DNA of 64,000 nt from Sinorhizobium sp. B11 (GTDB taxonomy: Bacteria; Pseudomonadota; Alphaproteobacteria; Rhizobiales; Rhizobiaceae): positions 2,356,001-2,420,000 of the forward strand of contig CP091034.1 in NCBI GenBank assembly GCA_039725955.1. The letters are read 5' to 3'. Position 1 is the stretch's first letter. The number at the start of each line of letters is the position of its first letter. The translations under genes and the position numbers were made by a program. The notes beneath the pieces were generated by a model, which was not told where the DNA came from, ran no database searches, and saw only the letters and a list, made by a program, of their open reading frames with translations. Positions 8,322-17,246 of this stretch are shown here, piece by piece.

Positions 8322-9230
8322 TCAATTCGGCTCCCGCCTGAACGGTACCAGATTGGATGCCGACCCCTTGGCAACATCCCCGCCGTCGCGCTCGCCCGGC
8401 TCCGTGCGCCAGTCCGCCGTGATTTCCAGCCTGTGCTGGCTCGCCGGCATCTGGTCGCTGAAATAGCGCGTCGGCGTCGTTCCGAGCATGCGGCGGAACA
8501 TGGCGATGAAGGCGCTGACGCTTTCATAGCCGAGATCGCCGGCGATCACGGTCACGAGCTGCCCGGCCGCCAGCCGCTGAAGCGCCACGCCGATATGCAG
8601 CTGCTGGCGCCAGCGCAGGAAGGACATGCCCGTCTCCCGCTGGAACAGGCGGCTGAGCGTGCGGTTGCTGGCGCCGACCCGCGCGCCCCATTCGTCTATG
8701 GTGAAGCGCAGGCCGGGCTCGGCGACCATCGCCTCGGCGAGCCGCTGCAGCCTGCGGTCGGCGGGCATCGGCAGATGGATGGGCTCGAGCGGCGCGGCGC
8801 GCAGTTCATCGAGAAGCACCCCCACCAGACGGTTAAGCCGTTCGGGCGCGATATCCGGACCATCCGGGCGCGGCTCCAGCCGAAAGATCAGCTCGCGCAG
8901 GAAAGGCTGGACGAAGAGAATGCCGCACTCGTCCTGCAGTCCGTCGGTCAGTTTGGCGTCGACATAGAGATTGCCGATCCTGACATGGCCGCAGACGCGC
9001 CCGCTATGGGCGGTGCCGCCCGGAATCCACAGCGCGCAATTCGGCGGCACCGTCCAGACGCCGCCGGCCGCCCTCATCGTCAGCACCCCGCTGATCACGT
9101 AGAGCAGCTGTGCCTTCTGGTGGCGATGAGGTTCGGACTCGCCGACGAATGTCGTCTCGGTGATGAAGCTGAAGGCCGGCCACGACACATCGTCGATCCG
9201 CGCGGGGTCAAATCTATCCGGAATATCCAT
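8322..9230 (-). CDS. AraC-family regulator with N-terminal cupin
   Basis: About 302 residues. Residues ~30-90 form a cupin-like sensor (PHRHQKAQLLYVISG), and the C-terminal third holds two AraC helix-turn-helix motifs (FTIDEWGARVGASNRTLSRLF and VTVIAGDLGYESVSAFIAMFRR). The arrangement and the HRHxxxQL pattern recall the NimR-type repressors that control adjacent drug or metabolite exporters, but no exporter adjoins here. A ~40-residue tail follows the HTH, which is longer than usual. The ATG at 9230 begins the conserved part; upstream in-frame codons are not protein-like. Confidence 0.88.
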   Translation of the reverse strand: MDIPDRFDPARIDDVSWPAFSFITETTFVGESEPHRHQKAQLLYVISGVLTMRAAGGVWTVPPNCALWIPGGTAHSGRVCGHVRIGNLYVDAKLTDGLQDECGILFVQPFLRELIFRLEPRPDGPDIAPERLNRLVGVLLDELRAAPLEPIHLPMPADRRLQRLAEAMVAEPGLRFTIDEWGARVGASNRTLSRLFQRETGMSFLRWRQQLHIGVALQRLAAGQLVTVIAGDLGYESVSAFIAMFRRMLGTTPTRYFSDQMPASQHRLEITADWRTEPGERDGGDVAKGSASNLVPFRREPN

Positions 9231-9288
9231 TGCCGATCCCCATGAGCGAACTTGGCCGACGGCGCGTGACCTATCACAGAAGCCGGAT

Positions 9289-9690
9289 TCAGAGTAACCA
9301 GGCATCGTCTCTGCTGCCGAGCAGGCTGCCCCCCTTGCGTTCCGCCTCCTTTTCATCTGCCGCAAAGACGATCGCGAAGCCGAAGGCCTTTCCGGCCGTG
9401 ACCGCCGCGATCTTGATGGCAGGCGACATCGGCCTGCCGCCGTCGATGACGATCATGCCGCGGCAATAGGCCCTCATCCGGTCCTTGATCTTCTTGAAAA
9501 ACAGCGCCCGCTCCTTGCGTTCCTCCTGCGTGTCCTCGTCATGATCGTCGGGTGCGTGATCCGTGACGAGCACGAAAGGCCGCCGCTCCTCCAGGAGAGC
9601 CTCGATCTGATCATTGATGGGAGTTTCGGCATTAGCCTCGGTGCGGATGAAGACGACAGGCAGGCGGGAACGATCCAGAAGCACGGGCAA
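9289..9690 (-). CDS. Conserved hypothetical protein, small and cytoplasmic
   Basis: About 133 residues (TTG start; a GTG two codons on is an alternative). The sequence has an alternating strand/helix pattern: PVVFIRTE, a central acidic stretch (HAPDDHDEDTQEERKERALFF), then GMIVIDGGRP and AVTAGKAFGFAIVFAADEKEA. This reads as a small alpha/beta protein, and the last part resembles a STAS/SpoIIAA-like fold, but that is only an impression. I do not recognise a named family. It has no signal peptide and no obvious partner; it lies upstream of the ABC operon on the same strand without being part of it. Confidence 0.6.
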   Translation of the reverse strand: MPVLLDRSRLPVVFIRTEANAETPINDQIEALLEERRPFVLVTDHAPDDHDEDTQEERKERALFFKKIKDRMRAYCRGMIVIDGGRPMSPAIKIAAVTAGKAFGFAIVFAADEKEAERKGGSLLGSRDDAWLL

Positions 9691-9879
9691 CGGCCTTTCG
9701 AGAGTGAAGCAAGTGAGACGAGCCTAGCATTCCGCGCCGAAGCCGGATTTCGCGAAGCTGCCAACAAATGTTCTGGATCGGCCAAGTTTTGCGAGGGAGC
9801 TCGATGGCGGGGTTTCGGCTATCGCGCATGGTTGCGATCCGCCGAACGGCCAGGCACATGAGGATTGCATCCGCAAAAT

Positions 9880-10611
9880 CTAGCCGACCCGCGAAAAGCC
9901 TGCTTCTTTCAAGATCTCCTGCCCTTGATCGGACAGGAGAAAATCCCGCAGTTCTCTCGCATCGTCCGGAGCGCCCTTGCACAGCCCCAAACCATATTCG
10001 ACCTTGGGAGAGAATTCCGCCGGGATTTCCACGACGCGGAAAGCTGGATCGGCCTCCAGCAGCCGGGCGTTGGAATAATAGCTCAGGAAAAGGTCGGCTT
10101 CGCCGTCAGTGATCAGATAGCCGCCGCCCTTGCCGGGCGGTGTCGGCGGCGAATTGCGGCCGCCGACCAGTTGCCGCGCGCGGGCTTTCAGCGCGACGCC
10201 CATGCCTGGATGCTGCGCCTCCACGAGGTCGAAAACCTCGAAAGCATAGTCCCCGGAAGGATCGTCGCCTGGCGTCGATGTGCCGATCTTCACCTGGGGA
10301 TCTGAGAGGATGTCGAGAAAATTCTCCGTCGCGAGGCCGAGATCGGCGCGTGCGATCACGCAAAGCCGATTGCGCGCGAAGCAGACGGGCTGTTCGGTGA
10401 TGCCGAGGGAAGCGAGACGTCGCGGATGCGCCATATTGGCCGAAGCAAAAAGATGGAATGCCTCGCCCGCCTCGATCCGTTCGCGCAGCAGGCCGGCAGG
10501 TCCAAGTGACAGCGAAATCCCGATACCCGTCATCTGCCCGAAAGCGCCGATGATGGCAGGAAATGCATGCCGCATGCTGCCAGCGGAGAGCACCTTCACG
10601 GATTGGGTCAT
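9880..10611 (-). CDS. ModA-like substrate-binding-domain protein, no signal peptide
   Basis: 243 residues with a molybdate-type (ModA/PBP2) fold: VLSAGSMRHAFPAI at the start matches the oxyanion-binding loop, then DLFASANM-like text, GTSTPGDDPSGDYAFEVF in the hinge, and DLFLSYYSNA. Unusually, the protein starts directly at the first strand with no export signal. Its ATG overlaps the ABC ATPase stop in an ATGA arrangement, so it is translationally coupled as the fourth gene of the operon. It could be a cytoplasmic sensor or oxyanion-binding accessory to the transporter. The family is fairly sure; the role is inference. Confidence 0.82.
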   Translation of the reverse strand: MTQSVKVLSAGSMRHAFPAIIGAFGQMTGIGISLSLGPAGLLRERIEAGEAFHLFASANMAHPRRLASLGITEQPVCFARNRLCVIARADLGLATENFLDILSDPQVKIGTSTPGDDPSGDYAFEVFDLVEAQHPGMGVALKARARQLVGGRNSPPTPPGKGGGYLITDGEADLFLSYYSNARLLEADPAFRVVEIPAEFSPKVEYGLGLCKGAPDDARELRDFLLSDQGQEILKEAGFSRVG

Positions 10612-11396
10612 CGACGTTCTCCTTTTCGGTCTCTTTGCCGGAAGAGCGGTACGAAAGCGGTTTCTTCACGCTCACCGCTGCCGAGGCGTGCCGACAGGAT
10701 CGGAATGCCGTAAAGCGCTTCCAGATAGGCTTCCGTCATCACCTCTCCGGTTGCGCCGAAGACGGTTCTCGTCTGCGGCAGCATGAGCAGCACCTTGTCA
10801 GCCACGGCGACCGCGTGGTTGGGCTGATGGGTGGTAAAGGCAATGGCGAGCTTTTCACGGTCGGCCAATTCGCTGAGCAGGGAGAGCACGACATCCTGAT
10901 TTTTCAGGTCGAGCGCGGAAGCCGGCTCGTCGAGCAACAGAACCGCATTCTCACCCGCAAGCGCGCGGGCAATCAGCACGAGTTGACGCTCGCCACCGGA
11001 CAAAGCCTCGATATTGCGCGACGCGTAGTCGGCCATGCCGGTGGCGCTGAGTGCCGCCATCGCCTTTTCCACATCGCGCTTTCGCGGCGTCTGGAAAACT
11101 GCGATATGCCGGGCGCGGCCCATCAGCACCACATCCAGTACCGAATAGGGAAAGGAGCCGATGAATTCCTGCGGTACGAAGCCGGTGCCCTGATTGAGTT
11201 CCACCCGGCCGGAGGTTGGCTTCAGAAGTCCTGCCAAAACCCGCAGCAATGTCGATTTGCCGCGGCCGTTCGGCCCCAGGATAGCGGTGATCTCACCTGC
11301 CCTCAGGTCGAAATCGAGATCGCGGAACTGCCAGTGCTCGCCGTCATAGGACTGGCTGACGGCCTCGATGCGCAGCATGACCGGATCAGAATCCAC
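10608..11396 (-). CDS. ABC transporter ATP-binding protein (FecE/BtuD type)
   Basis: 262 residues with Walker A GPNGRGKST, signature LSGGERQ, Walker B VLLLDEP followed by ASALD, and the H-loop THQPNH. It is the ATPase of a type II (FecCD/BtuCD-like) importer. The GTG at 11396 overlaps the permease gene by 11 bp and has AGAGG five bases upstream; an ATG at 11378 is the alternative. It lies in a four-gene overlapping operon with the permease, the binding protein and the ModA-like protein. Substrates of this transporter class include iron chelates, haem, cobalamin and, in Haemophilus MolBC, molybdate and tungstate. Confidence 0.92.
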   Translation of the reverse strand: MDSDPVMLRIEAVSQSYDGEHWQFRDLDFDLRAGEITAILGPNGRGKSTLLRVLAGLLKPTSGRVELNQGTGFVPQEFIGSFPYSVLDVVLMGRARHIAVFQTPRKRDVEKAMAALSATGMADYASRNIEALSGGERQLVLIARALAGENAVLLLDEPASALDLKNQDVVLSLLSELADREKLAIAFTTHQPNHAVAVADKVLLMLPQTRTVFGATGEVMTEAYLEALYGIPILSARLGSGEREETAFVPLFRQRDRKGERR

Positions 11397-12420
11397 GTGC
11401 GCCTCTCTGGGTCTGCTTCAACACCAGCGCGAAGACCGGCGTGCCGATCAGCGCGGTCAGGATGCCGAGCGGGATTTCAGTGGCTGTGGCAGTGCGGGCG
11501 ACGGTATCGATTATCAGCAGGTAAAGCGCGCCTGTCATCAACGAGGCCGGCATCATCACCCGGTGATCGGGGCCGACCAGCATGCGCGCCATATGCGGCA
11601 CGACCAGCCCGACCCAGCCGATAGCGCCGCTGACGGCCACCTGCGCCGATACGATGCAGGAGACGAGGATCAGGATCAGCCAGCGGAGCGGCTCGACATT
11701 GACGCCGAGGGCGCGGGCATCCTCGTCGCCGATGGAGAGCAGATTGATGCGCCAGCGCAGGCCGAGCAGCAGAAAGCTGCAGATCAGAACGGGTGCGGCG
11801 ATCAGCAGGAACTTTTCCCAGTTGGCGGTGGCGAAACTGCCGAGCAGCCAGAAGACCATGGCCGGCAGCTTGTCCTCCGTATCGGCCAGATACTGGACGA
11901 GGCTGACGAGCGCACCGAAGAAGCCGGTGACGACGACACCGGCCAGTACCAGCGCCAGGATGTTGCGGCGCGCGACGATGCCGTTCAGCGCATAGACCAG
12001 AACCAGGGCCGAAAGCCCGAAGACGAAAGCCGAGCCAAGCAGCCCGTAACGCGGAAAGCCAAAGAGGATGGCGAGCACACCACCGAAGGCAGCACCCGAG
12101 GAGACGCCCATCACCTGCGGCCCCACGAGCGGATTGCGGAACACGCCCTGCATCGTGGCGCCGGAAAGTGCGAGACCCGCGCCGGCCAGAAGCGCCAGAA
12201 GGATGCGCGGCATGCGCACCGTGAAGACGACGTTCGCCTCCGTCGGGGTTACCGGCACGTCCGGCGGGGAAATCGGCGCCCAGAGGATCTGGATTACCCG
12301 TGCGAACGGAATGTCGTAACGGCCTATGCCAAGGGAAGCGACCGCGACGAGCGCCAGAGTGACCGCCAGTATGGCGATGATCACCGATGGCGGGCGTCGC
12401 GGCAAGACGTCGTCATTCAT
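11386..12420 (-). CDS. FecCD-family ABC transporter permease
   Basis: 344 residues of mostly hydrophobic helices, consistent with the ten-helix FecCD/BtuC permease. Recognisable family stretches are RIPRILLALLAGAGLALSG near residue 65, the NPLVGPQVMGVSSGAAFGG loop and GAIGWVGLVVPHMARMLVG near residue 240, which contacts the ATPase. The start ATG overlaps the binding-protein stop (ATGA). The acidic substrate-path signature cannot be read by eye, so iron-chelate, cobalamin and molybdate remain open. The downstream ModA-like gene tilts the guess towards an oxyanion. Confidence 0.92.
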   Translation of the reverse strand: MNDDVLPRRPPSVIIAILAVTLALVAVASLGIGRYDIPFARVIQILWAPISPPDVPVTPTEANVVFTVRMPRILLALLAGAGLALSGATMQGVFRNPLVGPQVMGVSSGAAFGGVLAILFGFPRYGLLGSAFVFGLSALVLVYALNGIVARRNILALVLAGVVVTGFFGALVSLVQYLADTEDKLPAMVFWLLGSFATANWEKFLLIAAPVLICSFLLLGLRWRINLLSIGDEDARALGVNVEPLRWLILILVSCIVSAQVAVSGAIGWVGLVVPHMARMLVGPDHRVMMPASLMTGALYLLIIDTVARTATATEIPLGILTALIGTPVFALVLKQTQRGARGF

Positions 12421-13481
12421 TGCGCAGGGCGATAGTCGGTGCGGTAGAACTCCTTGTAATAGGCATCTGCTTCCTTCTGCATGTCGATATCCTTGAAGCG
12501 CTCGGGATAAAGCTCCTTCGCCATCCAGAGTTCACCGAGCGCCATCGCTTCCGGCATCGGGTAGCCCCAGGCCTTGGCATATTCCGGCATCAGGTAGACC
12601 TTGCCGTTCTTGACGGCATCGATCGTCTGCCAGGAAGCACCCTTCTTGATCTCGTCGACGACGGCCGGATAACGCTCCTGGACGAAGATGACGGCCGGGT
12701 TCCATGTCAGGACGTCTTCCATCGACACCTGCTTGAAACCGGCGATCGAGTTCGCAACGTTGCGGGCGCCGGCGCGCTCCATCATCAGGCCGGTATATTT
12801 GCCGCGGCCATAGGTGGAGAGGTCCGGATTGGCCATGTAGGTGGCGACGCGCTTGTCTTCCGGGATGTCGGCGAGCCGGTCGGCAACGAGCTTGCGGGTC
12901 TTCTTGGTGACCGCGATCATCTCCTCGCCCTTTTCCTTGCGGTCAAGCACGTCGGCGATCAGCCGCACGCCGGTCGCGAAACCAGCGTCGATCGCGGCCG
13001 GCTCGTCCTTGACGCTCGGATTGAGCTTGACGGCTTCGGCCGGCGGCACGTCGAGCAGCGAAATGGCGACGACCGCGAGGCCGGCATCCTCGATCTGCTT
13101 GACCATGTCGGCCGGCGCATAGTTGGTGACGAACACCACATCCGGCTTCAGCTTCAGCAACTCCTCGATATTGACCTTGGTGAGGCCACCCGGCATGGCA
13201 AGGTTCGGAAGCTGTGGTGCGAGACGCACATAATTGGCGCCGAGCTGCTTCTTCCACTCGTCGAGTACACCGACCACCTTGTCCATCGCATCCATCTGCA
13301 CGGCGATATTGAGCGTCTGGTGCTGCAGGATGACGACACGGCTGACGACGTCAGGGATGTGCACCTGTCGGCCGATCTGATCGGTAACCAGACGGTCGGC
13401 CCAGGCGGGGGCAGACAGCAATAAACCACTGATAGAAATGGCGATTTTCGCAACGAAAGCGAGACGGGCGATCATGGGCAT
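12417..13481 (-). CDS. Periplasmic substrate-binding protein, TroA/FecB-BtuF fold
   Basis: About 354 residues. A Sec signal (ISISGLLLSAPAWA) precedes a cluster C (TroA-like) binding domain: RVVILQHQTLNIAVQMD, IEELLKLKPDVVFVTNYAP, a long linking helix and a C-lobe ending in LGELWMAKELYPE. This matches FecB/BtuF/MolA-type proteins. It is the first gene of the four-gene operon and is preceded, about 33 bp upstream, by a 31-bp palindrome that probably controls expression. An ATG two codons inside is an alternative start. Ligand unknown; an iron complex or molybdate/tungstate are the main candidates. Confidence 0.9.
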   Translation of the reverse strand: MPMIARLAFVAKIAISISGLLLSAPAWADRLVTDQIGRQVHIPDVVSRVVILQHQTLNIAVQMDAMDKVVGVLDEWKKQLGANYVRLAPQLPNLAMPGGLTKVNIEELLKLKPDVVFVTNYAPADMVKQIEDAGLAVVAISLLDVPPAEAVKLNPSVKDEPAAIDAGFATGVRLIADVLDRKEKGEEMIAVTKKTRKLVADRLADIPEDKRVATYMANPDLSTYGRGKYTGLMMERAGARNVANSIAGFKQVSMEDVLTWNPAVIFVQERYPAVVDEIKKGASWQTIDAVKNGKVYLMPEYAKAWGYPMPEAMALGELWMAKELYPERFKDIDMQKEADAYYKEFYRTDYRPAQ

Positions 13482-13513
13482 GGGTCCTCAAGGATGGAGC
13501 CGACCGCTAGCAT

Positions 13514-13544
13514 GATATCCCGCCGTATACAACGGCGTTATATC
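13514..13544. promoter_or_regulatory. 31-bp palindrome upstream of the ABC operon (operator)
   Basis: Arms GATATCCCGCCGT (13514-13526) and ACGGCGTTATATC (13532-13544) match at 11 of 13 positions around the centre ATACA. It lies 33-63 bp before the binding-protein start, where a repressor would cover the promoter. The TATAACG-like half recalls ModE sites, but here the CG faces inward, so I do not assign a regulator. Confidence 0.65.
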
Positions 13545-13691
13545 AGGATGAATATGTCGATCACGCGGGAACAAGGAATGATGGTCTGTCAATCTGCGAT
13601 CAAAGCGACACGCGCAAAAGCGGCCGGCGCACGGCGACGAACAGCGTCTGCCTTGCCCCGATGCCCGTCCTTTTCACTATCGAATGCGCAT

Positions 13692-14591
13692 TCAGTTCAT
13701 TGACTTGAACGTCTCGAAGATCAGCGCTCTCAGCCAACGATGAACGGGATCTGCATCCATCCGCGGGTGCCACGCCTGGACGATGTCGAAACCCGGCACC
13801 GCGACCGGCAGCTCGAAAGTCCTGATCTGGCTTGTTGCGGCGGATTTGCGATAGGAATTCGGAATCGCGCCGATCAAATCGGATGCCGCCGCAACCGCGA
13901 TTACTGTTGGAAAGCTTGGCACGATCAGTCTGACGTCGCGGTAGACGCCGAGTTCGGCGAGCGCCCTGTCGACCGGGCCGGCAAAATCCGCGTGCGGTGA
14001 AAACAGTACGTGGCCCCAGGCGGAATAGCTCTCGACCGTGATCGGATCTGCATCGAAAATTGGGTGTCCTGTCCGTGCAAGACCCACATACCGGTCTTGA
14101 AAAAGGGTCTGGCAACGAAGTTCCCCGCTCTCCGTCGGCAGGACGCCGATATCGAGATCCACGGCCGCGTCTCTCAGGGATTGAACGTCCTTGTCCGCTC
14201 GCGGCGCAAACCGAAGCCTTATCCCTGGTGCCGTGTTCGCCACAGCAGCGCTCAGGCCCGCGGCAAAAATAAGCACGAACGCCTCATTGGCACGGATGGT
14301 GAAATCGCGGCGCACCTCGCGGATTTCCACTGTTGACGGCGGACTGAGCACCGCTTTCACGGCTTCTCTCAACGAATGCACGTCTTCGGCGATCGCCAGG
14401 GCATGGGGCGTTGCGACCATGCCGCGCCCGGCCGGCACAAGGATCGGATCGCCGAGCGCAGCCCTCAATCGTGACAGTGTCCGGCTCATGGCTGATGTAC
14501 TGAGGCCAAGCCGGCGCGCGGCGGCCGATACGCTTCTCTCGCGCAGCAGCGCATCGAGTGCCACCAGAAGATTGAGGTCGAGATCGGACAT
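13692..14591 (-). CDS. LysR-family regulator (NodD/SyrM-like subgroup)
   Basis: 299 residues. The HTH is clear (LDLNLLVALDALLRERSVSAAARRLGLSTSAMSRTLSRLRAALGDPILVPAGRGM); the LDLNLL opening and DP(I/L)LVPAGRG(M/L) ending are typical of the NodD/NahR-like branch that often guards exporters or aromatic pathways. The effector domain follows, with an F-S-P-H-x-D-F loop. The gene is divergent from the MFS exporter at 14711, 119 bp away, and most likely activates or represses it in response to a small aromatic or drug. Confidence 0.9.
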   Translation of the reverse strand: MSDLDLNLLVALDALLRERSVSAAARRLGLSTSAMSRTLSRLRAALGDPILVPAGRGMVATPHALAIAEDVHSLREAVKAVLSPPSTVEIREVRRDFTIRANEAFVLIFAAGLSAAVANTAPGIRLRFAPRADKDVQSLRDAAVDLDIGVLPTESGELRCQTLFQDRYVGLARTGHPIFDADPITVESYSAWGHVLFSPHADFAGPVDRALAELGVYRDVRLIVPSFPTVIAVAAASDLIGAIPNSYRKSAATSQIRTFELPVAVPGFDIVQAWHPRMDADPVHRWLRALIFETFKSMN

Positions 14592-14710
14592 GGCTCAATT
14601 TACTCAGGCATGGCGTTTGATGCAACAGTCGTTTGATTTCGTTGCGTCTGGCGCTTGTAGCCGTCAAGGCCTAACTGGTCGGCCATCCGACAACGATTGG
14701 GAGTTTCTCA

Positions 14711-16105
14711 ATGTCCCTCGCCTCTACCGCACCGATTTCTCAGGATGGCCCGGCATCGCCTCGACAGTACATGGCCATCGCACTCATCCTTCTCTCCGCC
14801 GTTCTCGTCGTTCTTGATGGAGCCATTGCCAACGTCGCCCTGCCCACGATCGCGCTTTCGCTGCACGTGGAAGCGGGCAGCACCGTATGGGTCGTCTCAG
14901 CCTATCAGCTGGCCGTGCTGGTCGCCCTTCTTCCGTGTGGCGCGCTCGGGGAAGTCTATGGCGCGCGGCGGGTCTTCCTGATCGGCGTCGCGCTGTTCAC
15001 AGCGGCTTCGGCTGCCTGCGCCTTCGCAGGCGACCTTTCCCTGCTGATCCTTGCCCGTTTCGCGCAGGGCCTCGGCGCGGGCGCGATCATGGCACTTGCC
15101 ATGATGAACCTGCGCTCGGCCTTGCCGCAGCACATGCTGGGTCCGATCATCGGCGTCAATGCCATGGTCATCGCGATTTCTTCCGCTGCCGGTCCGGGCA
15201 TTGCCGGCGCCATCCTTTCCGTCACGACCTGGCCCTGGCTCTTTGCGGTCAATATACCGCTCGGCATCATCGTGCTGCTCAGCGGCGGTCTGCTGGAGAA
15301 GATGCAGGGCACGAAGCGAAAGCTGAACGTCAAGGCCTTGCTGGCCAACACGTCGATGTTCATCCTCTTCTTCTGCGGCACCGACCGGATAGCGACCGCG
15401 CCGGCAAGCGGCACGGTCCTCATTGCCGCCTCGGTAGCTTGCCTAGTCGTCCTGCTGCGCCTGGAACGCAAAAGCGATGCCCCGATCATTCCGACGGATC
15501 TCCTGGCGGCACCCGCATTCCGCGTGGCGGTCATCGCCTCGATATCCTGCTTCTGCGGCCAGATGCTGAGCTACATCGCGCTGCCCTTCTATCTCCAGCA
15601 CAGCCTGCACATGACCCCGGTTCTGGCCGGTCTCTACATGATGCCCTGGCCGGTTGCGACCGCGATCATCGCGCCATTTTCGGGACGTCTGGCAAACCGC
15701 GTCAAGACCGCATGGCTCTGCGCGACAGGCGGCGCGCTGCTGGCTGTCGGTCTCCTTGTGGCCGCTCTCTGCCCGCCCGATCCGAGAGGCATCGCGTTTC
15801 TGGTCGGCACGGTGATTGCCGGCCTGGGTTTCGGCCTGTTCCAGACGCCGAACAACCGCATTCTGCTGCTCTCGGCTCCGAAAGCCAGAAGCGGCGCGGC
15901 AGGCGCCATGCAAGGCACTGCGCGGCTTCTCGGCCAGACCCTGGGCGGGATCTCCATGTCGCTGATCTTCGCGACATTGCCGCTCTCTGCCGCGCTCGAA
16001 TCTGCGGTCGTCCTGTCGGCTGCCTGCGCGGCAATTGCCAGCCTGGTCAGCCTGAGCCGCGCCCGCTACGAACTGGCGGGACAATCTGGAGCGAGCAGTC
16101 GATGA
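14711..16105 (+). CDS. MFS exporter, DHA2 (EmrB/QacA) family
   Basis: 464 residues with about 14 hydrophobic segments. It carries the DHA2 motif VVLDGAIANVALPTI in the first helix, GALGEVYGARRVFLIGV between helices 2 and 3, and RFAQGLGAGAIMAL in helix 4. These exporters use the proton gradient to expel drugs, dyes or small organic molecules across the inner membrane. GGGAG lies seven bases before the ATG. It is divergently arranged with the LysR gene at 13692-14591, which is likely its regulator. Its substrate is unknown. Confidence 0.92.
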   Translation: MSLASTAPISQDGPASPRQYMAIALILLSAVLVVLDGAIANVALPTIALSLHVEAGSTVWVVSAYQLAVLVALLPCGALGEVYGARRVFLIGVALFTAASAACAFAGDLSLLILARFAQGLGAGAIMALAMMNLRSALPQHMLGPIIGVNAMVIAISSAAGPGIAGAILSVTTWPWLFAVNIPLGIIVLLSGGLLEKMQGTKRKLNVKALLANTSMFILFFCGTDRIATAPASGTVLIAASVACLVVLLRLERKSDAPIIPTDLLAAPAFRVAVIASISCFCGQMLSYIALPFYLQHSLHMTPVLAGLYMMPWPVATAIIAPFSGRLANRVKTAWLCATGGALLAVGLLVAALCPPDPRGIAFLVGTVIAGLGFGLFQTPNNRILLLSAPKARSGAAGAMQGTARLLGQTLGGISMSLIFATLPLSAALESAVVLSAACAAIASLVSLSRARYELAGQSGASSR

Positions 16106-16148
16106 GCATTCTGTTCACCAGGGGCCGAGAGCATTCCTTCGTTCCCGG

Positions 16149-17108
16149 TCAGGCCGATCCCGCAGAACCCTCGCACGCCGATAGCAGCATCCCGAACAGC
16201 CAGCTGAGGCCCGCATCCATCATCGCGGCGCGCGGGGCGACCGCGCTCAGCCGGAAACGCGGCAAAGGCAAAGGCGCATCCACCGTCACAAGGCCAAAGC
16301 GCGGGGCGTATATTGCGGCAAAGCGCCGGGGAACTGCGACCAGCATGTCGCTCTCGCCGGCGATGGCGAGCGCGAACATGAAGTTTGGCACAGTCAGCGC
16401 CATCCGCCTGCTCAAGCCCAACTGTTCGAGGGCCGTGTCGACGAAACCGTGCGGATCGCCACCAAGTGAAACGACGAGGTGGCGCATCCCGACATAGCGG
16501 TCGAGCGTCGGTTCCTCAGCGAAAGGATGACCGGCGCGCATGGCAATGACGAAGTCCTCCTCATAGAGCGTCAGGCTGTGGAAGCGCGCCGGAATGTCAT
16601 CGGAAGGCACGATCGCAATGTCCATGGCGCGCGCTTCCAGCTCGCCAAACGCATTGCGCCAGGCCCGCGCAGGCGCGCTTTCGCCCTGCTCCGGCAGCAG
16701 CTGGCGTATGCTGATATCGATCTCAGGCGCCGTCCTTTCCAATCCCGAGAGCAGCGCGGACAGGAAGACCGCGGAAACACCATCCGGCGCCCCCAGCGTG
16801 AAGCGGCGGCTAGACCTCGCCGGATCGAAGGGCTCGGCCGTCGCTATCACGCTTCGCACCCTGGCGAGAATCTCGGCAACAGGTGCTGCAAGCTCCATCG
16901 CGCGCGCCGTCGCCACCACGCCTCTCGGCGTCCTCACGAACAGCGGATCGTTGAGCATTCGCCGCAGGCGCTGAAGCCCGTGGCTGACGGCTGACGGTGA
17001 GATGTTCAGCCGGTCGGCGGCGCGGCCGACATGGCCCTCCTCGATGACGGCTTCGAAAAGCACGAGGAGATTGAGATCGGCGCGCGAGAGATCAGTTTCA
17101 TTCAGCAT
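16149..17108 (-). CDS. LysR-family transcriptional regulator
   Basis: 319 residues. N-terminal HTH (RADLNLLVLFEAVIEEGHVGRAADRLNISPSAVSHGLQRLRRMLNDPLFVRTPRGV) of the NodD/NahR branch, then an effector domain with the usual AMDIAIVPSDDIPARF and DFVIAMRAGHPFA segments. It converges with the DHA2 exporter gene (43 bp) and diverges from the NTF2-like gene at 17247, which may be its target. The ATG at 17108 starts directly at the conserved N-terminus. Effector unknown. Confidence 0.9.
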   Translation of the reverse strand: MLNETDLSRADLNLLVLFEAVIEEGHVGRAADRLNISPSAVSHGLQRLRRMLNDPLFVRTPRGVVATARAMELAAPVAEILARVRSVIATAEPFDPARSSRRFTLGAPDGVSAVFLSALLSGLERTAPEIDISIRQLLPEQGESAPARAWRNAFGELEARAMDIAIVPSDDIPARFHSLTLYEEDFVIAMRAGHPFAEEPTLDRYVGMRHLVVSLGGDPHGFVDTALEQLGLSRRMALTVPNFMFALAIAGESDMLVAVPRRFAAIYAPRFGLVTVDAPLPLPRFRLSAVAPRAAMMDAGLSWLFGMLLSACEGSAGSA

Positions 17109-17200
17109 ATCGCTGAAATCATATCATTGGCTTCAGCATCCGAAAACCGGCATTGTCTGAACATGCAGGCTCCGCAGCAGCGCTTCTGAACCCCAGGCCG

Positions 17201-17240
17201 GCAAAGGACCAGACTAGCAAAGGACCAGGCTAGCAAAGGA
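17201..17240 (+). repeat. 2.5 tandem copies of a 16-bp unit containing AAAGGA
   Basis: Unit GCAAAGGACCAGACTA (17201-17216), a second copy with one change (17217-17232) and a partial GCAAAGGA (17233-17240). Each unit carries a ribosome-binding-like AAAGGA; the last is six bases before the start codon of the NTF2-like gene. Copy number could tune translation or be a simple slippage duplication. Confidence 0.85.
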
Positions 17241-17246
17241 AATCTC

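Noticed and set aside
13514..13544. Assigning the palindrome to ModE
   Set aside because: The TATAACG-like halves face the opposite way from ModE sites, and no modE gene is in the window.
14887..16497. A 536-aa open frame on the plus strand
   Set aside because: It overlaps the MFS exporter in another frame and reads as Arg/His/Gly-rich non-protein text.
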